The notes under the pieces are model-generated. The model was not told the DNA's origin. It saw only the letters and a list, made by a program, of their open reading frames with translations, and did not search any database. From contig CAYSPT010000055.1 of assembly GCA_964432985.1 (NCBI GenBank), positions 1 through 34,858 of the forward strand: a stretch of 34,858 nt of DNA, written 5' to 3'. The DNA is from CAYSPT01 sp964432985. GTDB taxonomy: Bacteria; Muiribacteriota; CAYSPT01. Below are positions 7,209 through 16,500 of this stretch, one piece after another. The position numbers and the translations under genes are program-made. The stretch's first letter is position 1; each line of letters begins with the position of its first letter.

Positions 7209-9512
7209 ATGCTTCGCTTAATGAATTTTACAAAATACGGGCGTACCTACCAGTTGAAAATGGGCACGGCCCAGGACCTGGAATACGCTCTCAAACTGGA
7301 CGAAGCCCACTGGGTGGCTACCGGGGCACCCATCGAGTCCCTGAACTGCGACCTGGCGTTCCTCAAGTACGTCGACACCGACATGAACAATCGCATCATG
7401 TGCTTCGAACTCAAGGACGCCATCAGCTGGTTGATGGGAAACCTGAAGGATCTCAGCGGTGTCACCGAAGGACGGTTCAACCTTTCGCTCGACGCGATCA
7501 ATATGGACACCGAAGAGGGTGCCCGCATCCGGCAGTCGGCGGAAAAAATGCTGGTCAAACACGGCCAGGCCTCGGCGGACGAGATTACCCTGGCGCAGGT
7601 ACGGAAGATAAAATCCGAAGAAGAGCAGAAGCCGGTAAGCGAAGCGGGAGTTGTCCTGCCGGAAGCGGCGGAGGATCCCGAGGTAAAGGCGTTTATCGAC
7701 GACATTATCACTACCGTAGGCGGCACCGAGCACCCCAGCGGCAAGCGGGGCGTCAACCAGGCTGAACTGGACGAGTTTATCCAGGCCTGCCGCGATTACC
7801 TGGCCTGGCACGAAAAGGGAGTACTGCCGGAAGGGGATGATGAAACAGGGCAAAAGAAATCCGATATACTGCCCTTCGGAACAGACACCGCCGCCGCGTA
7901 CGGAACACTGAGCTCCATCAGGGACAAGTTCGACCAGTACTTCGCCCAGTGCGAAGCGGTATCCCTGGACGGACGGGTGGCCGGACTGGTCGCGTTGAGC
8001 GACGAGGCGATCAAGGAGCTCGATTTCGGCGACCGCTCCGTCATCAGCGGGATGATGCAAAACGCTCCCCTGGCCGCCCCGAGAGCCGACTGCACGCTGG
8101 ATTTTTCCCTGCGGCTCAATCCCTTCTACGAAAAAACAATTTCACTTCTCTGGAAGCAGGTTATCGAACCGGTTCTCAAACGGCCCGCCGGGCAGTTGTC
8201 CATGCCCGATTGGGACAAGGTCAAAGGAACATTCGCGGACTACGAGACCTGGCTTAACTCCAAAGCCGGTGCATTGGTGGAGCCATTGGGCCTGGAAAAA
8301 ATAAATGAGTACCTGGGAGATAAATACAGCCAGTCCCTGAAAGACCTCATGGCACAGAGCTCCGCTATGGCCTTTGTCATGGACAACATCCGCCTGGTGG
8401 AGAAACTGGTCCTGTATCAGGGGTGCCTGTTCGAATTGGCCAACAACTTCGTGAGCTTCCCGTTTCTCTACGATCCCGAGAAGCGTGCCCTGTTCGAGTT
8501 CGGCACCCTGATCATGGACAGCCGGCGGTTCAACCTGGCCGTCAAGGTCCCGGACCGGAAACGTCACAGCAAAATCTCCGGGACCAGCAACATGTACGTG
8601 CTCTACCTGGAGTTGAGAACCAGGGGTAAGGCAAAGAAATGTGAAATAGCCGTGCCGGTCACCTCTGGCGGCAAGGGTAATCTCTGCGTGGGTAAGCGGG
8701 GTGTGTTCAAGGACATCGACGGTGAGGAGTGGGACGCCGAAGTGGTGCAGATCATCGAAAATCCGATCTCCCTGAACGAAGCCATTGTGTCTCCGTTCAA
8801 GCGGCTGGGACGTTTCATTACCGAGAAGATCGAGTCCATGACCAGCGTCGCCGAGAAGAAACTGGAAAAGGCTGCCGGGAAAGCAGTCACCGACGTCAAG
8901 ACCTCCATCGAAACACCGGTACAAAAAGCAGCCGCGCAGTCAGCCAAGGCCGCAGGAGGGGGATTGACGGGTTCCGCCGCCGGCGGCATCCTCATGAACG
9001 GCAGCATCGCCGTGGCGGCCCTGGGTTCGGCCGGCGCGTTCATGACCAAGACCATGGCCAACCTGGGACTGGTCCAGGTGCTGAGCGTTCTTATCGGAGG
9101 CATCATCGCGGTGATGCTCCCGGCCACCATCGTGGCCCTGATCAAGCTGCGGAGGCGCGATCTCAGCGCGGTGCTGGAAGCGTCCGGCTGGGCCATCAAT
9201 GCCCGCATGCGGCTGACCCGCGGACAAAGCTATTTCTTTACCAGGTACCCGGATTACCCGCTGTTGGCCAGGGGTGTTCCCCGACGTAAGTGGTGGCTCA
9301 TCATCCTGGTCACCGTCCTTGTCCTGTTCACCCTATCAGCCGGTGGTTACTACGGGCACAAGTACTATCTCAAATGCAAGCAGGCGGCGGTAGAGAAAAT
9401 CTCCGAGACGAAGCAGCAGGTAAAAGAAGCGGTACAGGGCGAGGCAGTTCAGGCTGAACCGGCCGCCACGGACAAAACCGGCGACACCAGGAGTCCGGTA
9501 TCAGGTAACTAG
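7209..9512 (+). CDS. Large membrane-anchored protein, unknown function
   Basis: I do not recognise a named family in this 767-residue protein. The first 580 residues look soluble. Near residue 60 a 12-residue stretch beginning DTDMNN and ending in Glu fits the EF-hand loop spacing (Asp1, Asp3, Asn5, Ile8, Glu12), so calcium binding is possible. Residues about 540-585 are Lys/Ala/Glu-rich and probably helical. Hydrophobic segments follow at about 596-612, 620-645 and 695-714, and the tail of about 50 residues is charged. I start at the ATG at 7209 because AGAAGGTGA lies 8 nt upstream; an in-frame GTG at 7197 would sit on that site. It is monocistronic, with its own promoter, and converges on the HAD gene. 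Confidence 0.8.
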   Translation: MLRLMNFTKYGRTYQLKMGTAQDLEYALKLDEAHWVATGAPIESLNCDLAFLKYVDTDMNNRIMCFELKDAISWLMGNLKDLSGVTEGRFNLSLDAINMDTEEGARIRQSAEKMLVKHGQASADEITLAQVRKIKSEEEQKPVSEAGVVLPEAAEDPEVKAFIDDIITTVGGTEHPSGKRGVNQAELDEFIQACRDYLAWHEKGVLPEGDDETGQKKSDILPFGTDTAAAYGTLSSIRDKFDQYFAQCEAVSLDGRVAGLVALSDEAIKELDFGDRSVISGMMQNAPLAAPRADCTLDFSLRLNPFYEKTISLLWKQVIEPVLKRPAGQLSMPDWDKVKGTFADYETWLNSKAGALVEPLGLEKINEYLGDKYSQSLKDLMAQSSAMAFVMDNIRLVEKLVLYQGCLFELANNFVSFPFLYDPEKRALFEFGTLIMDSRRFNLAVKVPDRKRHSKISGTSNMYVLYLELRTRGKAKKCEIAVPVTSGGKGNLCVGKRGVFKDIDGEEWDAEVVQIIENPISLNEAIVSPFKRLGRFITEKIESMTSVAEKKLEKAAGKAVTDVKTSIETPVQKAAAQSAKAAGGGLTGSAAGGILMNGSIAVAALGSAGAFMTKTMANLGLVQVLSVLIGGIIAVMLPATIVALIKLRRRDLSAVLEASGWAINARMRLTRGQSYFFTRYPDYPLLARGVPRRKWWLIILVTVLVLFTLSAGGYYGHKYYLKCKQAAVEKISETKQQVKEAVQGEAVQAEPAATDKTGDTRSPVSGN

Positions 9513-9603
9513 CTCTATATATATCTTACTGTATTGTTTGTCAGTGAGAAAACAAGCTTATCCACCTCGTGCTCCGGTGATGCAAACCGCAATTGTCCAA
9601 AAG

Positions 9604-10359
9604 TCAAACCTGACCCTCGAAAAGCGTGGAGAGAATATGGTTGGTGTCGGCCAGGTTGTCGAAGGCGTGGTCGGCACCGGCAGCCAGGAGATCTTCCCGG
9701 CTGAAGCGTCCCGTGCCTACTCCTACGGTCACCACGCCGACTTCCTGCCCAGCGCTGATATCCCGGGGGGTATCACCGAAGAGGAGGACATTTGAATCCT
9801 TGGAGACGAAACCGACCTGCTCGTGTGCCCGTTTGATTGCCAGACGCACCAGGGTGGAGCGATTGATGTCGTCGCTGCCGAAACCACCTATCCCGATGTC
9901 CGGTCTTGGATTAAATTCCCACTCACCTTTTATATTTCGGAGGTAGAAAGTATGTGGGAAATAGTGGTCCAGGCCGGCCCGGCGGAGCTTCTGACGGGCG
10001 ATGAGACCCAGGTTGCCGGTAACCAGTCCCGTCAGCACCGGACGGTTTATCAATTCGTCCAGTAATTCGCGGACTCCGTCCAGAACAATGACCGTGTCGT
10101 CGTTCACCAACCGGCTGTACACCGACTCCATGATATGCATCAACCGTGGCAGATTATCCTTTATGAGTGTCTCGTCGATACCATGGTGCTTCAGGACATC
10201 CACCAGGATCATCTGGTCGGTCTTGCCCTGATAGTCGATATCCTCCATGCGGGCCTCGATACCGAACACCTCATGAATGGCCACAGAAAAAGACTGTTTC
10301 TGGGCCCCGGAGCCCCTTACAAGGGTGTGGTCCACGTCAAATAATGCAAGTATTTTCAT
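9604..10359 (-). CDS. HAD-family hydrolase, phosphoglycolate phosphatase-like
   Basis: This 251-residue protein shows the HAD signature: motif I DVDHTL with nucleophile Asp8 and acid/base Asp10, motif II threonine in GLVTGN (about 117), and the acidic motif IV in GDTPRD (about 195). The helical cap between motifs I and II fits the subclass C1 phosphatases such as Gph and PgmB. The substrate cannot be read from sequence. The start ATG has GAGGT 9 nt upstream. It is convergent with the gene ending at 9512 and lies 154 nt after the stop of the giant secreted protein gene on the same strand. No terminator was seen in either gap. Confidence 0.9.
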   Translation of the reverse strand: MKILALFDVDHTLVRGSGAQKQSFSVAIHEVFGIEARMEDIDYQGKTDQMILVDVLKHHGIDETLIKDNLPRLMHIMESVYSRLVNDDTVIVLDGVRELLDELINRPVLTGLVTGNLGLIARQKLRRAGLDHYFPHTFYLRNIKGEWEFNPRPDIGIGGFGSDDINRSTLVRLAIKRAHEQVGFVSKDSNVLLFGDTPRDISAGQEVGVVTVGVGTGRFSREDLLAAGADHAFDNLADTNHILSTLFEGQV

Positions 10360-10513
10360 TATCGCACTACCTCAAAAAATATAGAAAGCAACCAGTTTTC
10401 TTGGGTTTCTTCTCGTTCCTAACCACTACGCCCACACCATCATCTATCATCGTTCCTAGTCACCTTTCCCGCCCTCTGCCTCTGTAAGCGTAGAAAGGAC
10501 GTAGATTACCTCC

Positions 10514-13500
10514 TTACCACATCAAAGACAACATTCTGACTACCGGATTAAGCATGTTTCTGGACAGCCGCCTCAGTTCCACGTCTTCACTGATCACCCG
10601 TGCCGCCGGAGGAGAGAAACGGTAGTAGTAATTAACCAGTGCCCGCCCAGGGGCGGTGGGGAGAAGGCAGCGGTCCCGTACCGCGCGCAGCAGGTCCAGC
10701 TCCCGAGCTGCGGGGGTGCCGTAGGCGGCAGTGGCTACAAAGCACGCCGAGTTGCTGACGCCTTCATCGGAGGTACCCCCGGGAGGAGTAGGCGCTGGGG
10801 CACCACCCTCCGTAACCGTGACCACCACCTCTTTCGGAATGCTACGGTCGTTGCCGTCATCGACGTAGAGATAAAAACCATAGTCCCCTTCGTACTGGGG
10901 GATAAAGGACGGGACGGCGCTGTACGGGTTGTCCAGCAGGACCGGCGGCCCGTAAATCTGCTCCCAGAAGTAGGTGAGGGTATCAGCCGCGTCGGTGTCG
11001 CTGCTTCCCGAAGCGCTTAAAATGACCGAGGAATTAACGCCGGACTGAATCTCTTCGTTGGCTACGCCGGCGGTGGGAACATTGTTCTGATCACTGTTGA
11101 CCACAATGTAAACCCTGTTGGGAACACTGTAGAAGTACCCGTCGGAGACGACAAGCTCGAATTCGTACACGCCGGTCTCCACCGGTACAAAGGTAGGATC
11201 GTCGGATGCCGGATCGGAGAGTATTACCACGGGGCCGCTGACCTGGTTCCAGGTGTAGGTGACCGTGTCATTGTCGGCATCGGTTCCGGAGCCGTTCATC
11301 ATCACCGTGGTGCCCGCCGTGGCGGCTAGCTGGTCGGCACCGGCGCTGGCCGTGGGCGGGTTGGCAGCGGCACTGATTACGGTTACAGTGGCGGTGGCTC
11401 CCCTGCCCTGTGTCGATCCCCTGACGGCATCCAGGGCAAACACATGCACCCCTTCTTCAACCGGGGAAAAGCTGATTGACAGTGAATCTTCATCCATCTC
11501 CACCGCCGCCCCCTCCAGCTGTGACCACGTCGTTGTGACACCGTCAGAGGAGCCAAGAACCGCTCCTTCCAGAGTCACAGCTTCCCCCAGGTTTGTCACC
11601 AGGCTCACCTGGTTCCGGTACTTTTCCGTGACCGGATTTTTGATCCCGGCCACCGGAATATCCGCCGGCGAAGCAAGCGCTTCCACCTTGATATAATCCG
11701 GCAACGAGTCGGCTTGACCGTCATTGACAACCAGTTTGAACTCGTAAACTCCGGTGGTTATCGGTAAGAACAGGGCCTGCACCGTAGTGTTGTTCAGGAG
11801 CTGGACCGTGGGGCCGCCGGTCTGGGTCCAGGCGTAGGATAGCAGGGTGCCATCCGTATCCTTGCTCTCATGTCCTGACAACATTATCCACTTGTCAGGC
11901 AGCGTGGTGATGTCCGGCCCAGCATCGGCGTCGGGCACGTAGTTATTAGGATCGTTGATGGTAACCAGCACCGTATCGGTAGACAAAAGGGCGGCGGTGT
12001 CGGTGACGGTCAACATAAATTCGTAAGCCCCGCCAGCCAGCACCGACGTGTCGAAGGTTGCAGTGGGAGTCGTCAGGCTGTCTTCGACGATACTCACCTC
12101 CGTCGGGCCGGAAACCACACTCCAGGCATAACTGGCTATATCAGAGCTACCGGTGAAGCTGTTGGCGTCGCGGCTGTTGGAGCCGTCCAGCACGAAGTCC
12201 GCGTCGGTATCACTGTCCTTGACAATGGACTGATCGATGCCGGCCACAGCGATGGGAGCGGCGTTTGACACGGTGACCTGCACTGTGTCCTGCCCCGGGA
12301 AATCGAGGGGGTCCTTGACCGTCAGGGTGAAGGTGTAGGTCCCCACCGCCCGGACGATAACTCCCGGTTTGGCGGCGGTCTCGTCTGAAAAACTCACCGT
12401 CATCGGGCCGCTGGTCAACTCCCACAGGTAAGTTAACGCATGATTGTCTGCATCGGAACTGGCCGAGCCGTCCAGCGTTATCAGCTGAGGAGGCCCCTGC
12501 TGGTTGGCGCCGGCATTGGCCACCGGGGTGGCGTTTCCGGTAGTGGTATCCTTGTCGGCCGCCACTCCGTAGTAATTCTTGATTTCCCCGTTCTGGCCGT
12601 CGGGAAGGTAGGCCCAGAACAGGTCACTGTCGCTGCCGGTAGTGTCAGCCAGGGTGATGGTCACGGTAACACCGGAGATGGCCACGGCGCTGTTTCCCAG
12701 GCCAGACAACAAATCGGTTACCCCGTCGGCGTCGATTACCACCCAGTCATTAATGTCCTCTTCGCCGTCGAGCAGCTCCTTGTCGTAGGTGAAGATTACC
12801 GAATTGAGGTGACCGTCATCGTCGGAATCATCAGTCTGTACTGTGACGATCTCCGGCTTGGTGACATCCATGAACGAAACGCTGATGGTGTTGTCGGCGC
12901 TCACGGAGGTGAACTCGTAGGTGTCCGCAGCGCCCTGGGACACCCCGCCGACCAGTATGTCCTGCACAGCCCAACCGGTGTCTGGAAGCATGGTGAAGAG
13001 CTGGTTGTTACCCTCGGTAACCACCACGGTGGACGAAGGAGAAATGCCTCCTCCCGCGCCGGCGGAAGGAGTGATGGAATAATCGTTGTCCTGTATGGTG
13101 TAGGTGTGGGCGGTGACCGTGCCGAGATAGGCGTATTCAGGATTCGAAACCGTTACCTCCACGGTTTCGTCATCCTCGTCCGAGGTGTCTTCGACCACGG
13201 TGAAATCGATGGTTTCAACGGTCACCCCCGGAAGGATGGTCAGGGTACCGGCCGCCAGGGTGTAGTCGACCCCGCTACCGGCGGCAGTTCCATCGGTAAC
13301 GGCGTAATCCACTTCGACGGTCAGCCCGGTGACAGGCGTCACCGTCACGTCCAGGCTCACAGCCGTCACCGACTCCTTTGCTTCGGAGGTGGCGGCAGCG
13401 AAAGCGACGGCCGACCAGGGGATTACCGTTATGGCGGCGGTCTCGGTGGTGATACCGTACGCGGTGCTCCCCCCGTTGGAAGACGTGTCCGCCGAAATCC

Positions 13501-16500
13501 CCGCCGTGCCGGCGGTCTGATCCCAGGCACGGAAGGTCAGCCCGGGATCTACCGTCCCGTCGAAAGCCTGATTCGGTACGAAACGGACCATGTCGGTGCT
13601 TCTCAGAAGCAGTGATTCCGTCCCCGAAACCGTGCCCATGCCGGACCACGTCCCACCGCTGTTTATGGAGTATTCCCAGGTCCCGTCGGTGCTGTCGGCG
13701 GCAGTCACGGACACGCCCTCCAGCGCAGCAGTGTCCACGTCGGTCACGCGGTCGCCGCCGGCACTGACAATAACCGCTGACACCAGGTCACCGGCCGGAT
13801 CGGCGGCGTTCTCGTAAATGTCCGTCAGCTTCATGTCGCCAGCATCATCCATGACCGGGGCATCATTCACTCCCTGAACCGTAATGTACACCGTCTCGGC
13901 GGTCAAGGCGGAGGTAGTCCCGTCATGTACGCTGAAAGAAAAAGTCACCTCGGCGGTCTCTCCAGCCGCCAGATCGTGAAGGTCCGATCCCGGATCGTAG
14001 GTAAAGACATTGACCGACGGGTTAGTGATAGCTGCCGAACCGTCTACCGGGGTGGTCACCACGCTGTAGGTATAAGCCAGGTCACCGTCCTCATCAAAAA
14101 ACGGCAGCGTTCCGCCGCCGGGGGCGTCTTCGGTCATGATCCATCCCGACACCGTGGAATCGACAAAATCGGCGCTGTCGAGATTAACCAGGGTGCCGTC
14201 CGGGCCGCCGCCGGTGTTTAAAAGACTGGTGTCGTCCGGCTGGTCACAATGGAAATATGCGCCCAGGTAGAGGATGGCGGGGTGCGTTTCGTCCAATCCC
14301 CGGAAGCTCCACGCAGTGATGGTAACGGCGTCCAGGGCGGTGCCGAACGCCCTGAATTCGTCCACCTCCCCGCTGAAGGGATTGGAACCGTCATCCATAG
14401 CGCCGAGAACCACATCCTCGTCCGGGGTGGCCGCAGACAGAATGCTGGAGGCAATGGGGGTGCCTGCACTGTCGAGCACGCCGTTAATGTACAAAGTGGT
14501 TGTATCGTCGTCCTCTTTTACCATGGCCACGTGGTTCCAGACTCCGGGCATTATGCTCCCCGTGGAGGTGTGGGTCTGGGAGGATGCTCCCTCGTTAACC
14601 AGCTCGTATACCAGCTGGGAACCGGACAGGTAAAGGCTGACAGCCAGCTCACCGGCATCCGCCGGCTGGTGGAAAAACACCTGGGTGCCCGATACGTCGT
14701 CAGGCCGGATCCACGCGGAGAAAGTGACGATATTACCACCGCCTACATTAACCATGGCATCGGCGGGAATGGTGACGTACCCGCCTCCGGAAAGCTTGAG
14801 AGCCGTACCGAATCCCGCCACCGGCGGATCGTTGACGTCGTTGACCGTGACCGTCAGGACTTTTTCGAAGGTGCTGCTGCCGCTGTCTTCCACTTCCACA
14901 GTAATACCGTGGGAACTGGAAACTTCGTAATTGAGAAACGCCGCCGGCTTCAATTCCAGGGTGGCACCGGTGATCTGAAAATAGCCGCTTTCGTCTTCAA
15001 CGACGGTATAGGTGAATGAGTCGCCGCCGTCAATGTCCGTTGTACTCAGCACGCCCACGGCCGCCCCGGTGGCGTTCTCGTCGATTGCAGATGGGCTCAG
15101 CGTCATGTCAGTGGGCGTGTCGTTGGTATTGTCTACCGTGACCACGGCGGTTTCGGCATCTGTGCTGTAGGGCCAGGTGCCGCCCAGATAGCTCGTTATT
15201 TCCACAGTTGCGCCGGCGGTTCCCTCCGTTTGGTCCCAGGCCCGGTAGGTGATAGAAGGAAAGATCTCGTTAGTACCGTCCCGGTTGACATCGCTGTTGA
15301 AGTCAGTGACCGGGACAAACCGCAGCATGTCATCCGGCTCCAGAAGAAGAGCCGATGAGTCGGATACGGTGGGAACCGATGTCCAGGTGCCGCCGGCGTC
15401 GGTGGAATACTCCCATGTCCCGCCGCTTTCAGCGTTACTACCGGTGAGAGCGATGCCGGGAGTGTTACCGTTGGTGTCCGTTACCACCGCCGGGACCGGC
15501 ACCAGGGTGCTGGCCGCATCGCCGCCCGGATCTGTGTCGTCTTCATTCACGGTAGTCAGTGCCGGGGCGCCCGAGTTGTCCAGCGCCGGCGCGTCGTTGA
15601 TGAAAACGGCCACCTGGTCGCTGATGTCCCCCCCGCCGCCGGTTCCCGTGTTCCCCAGGTCGTTGACGGTGATGTCCAGCGTGTCGGCACCGCTCTGCCC
15701 TGCCGCGCCGTCGTACTGCAGGGCGGCCAGTGCGTTGTTGACATCCACCAGCGCCCCGGAAAAGGCCATGGAGGCCTGCCCGTCACCGCCGGCGCTGAAC
15801 GCTAGGCCGGTGGTCTGGGCCAGGGTGATGGTCCCCTTTGCCACCTCCAGCGTTACCCCGATGTTGCTCACACCCACGTCCAGGTCCGCCACGGCACAGC
15901 CCGTAATGGACACGGTCCCCTCCTGCACCAGCCGGAAGGTCGAGGTGGAAGCGGTCAACTGGGGATCGTCATTCAGGGCGGTGAGATTGATAAGAAATGT
16001 CTGCGCGGCGCTGGTGTCCGAACCGCCGTTTGAGGTCCCCCCGTCGTCGGACAGGATCACCGAGACTTCGGTGCTGCCGTTGGCGTGATCGGCCGGTGTG
16101 TAGGTGAGGTCGCCCGATGTTTCGTCCACGTCGGGCTGCGCCGAAAACAGCAGCGTGTTGGTGGCGGTGACGGCGAAGGTCATCGTCTGGCCCGACTCGT
16201 TGGCGGCACCGGCGGTGATACCCGTGGCCCACGCGGTCACCGTCTGGGCCCCGGAATCTTCGTCCACTGTCTGGTCGCTTCCTTTGGTGAAGGCGGGAAC
16301 GTCGTTCACCGCCGTCAGAGAGACAGTGATTGTTTGCGCGGCGCTGGTGTCCGAACCGTTGTTGGCGGTACCCCCGTCGTCCGAAAGCGTTACCGACACC
16401 TCCGTGCTGCCGAAGGCATCGGCGGCGGGGGTGTAGGTGAGATCGCCGGACGCCTCGTCCACCGCCGGCTGCACCGAGAACAGGCTCGTATCGGCGGCGG

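Noticed and set aside
12440..13615. Long open frames antisense to the giant gene (also 16085-17497)
   Set aside because: They follow the repeat periodicity of the sense protein and carry no start signal or domain.
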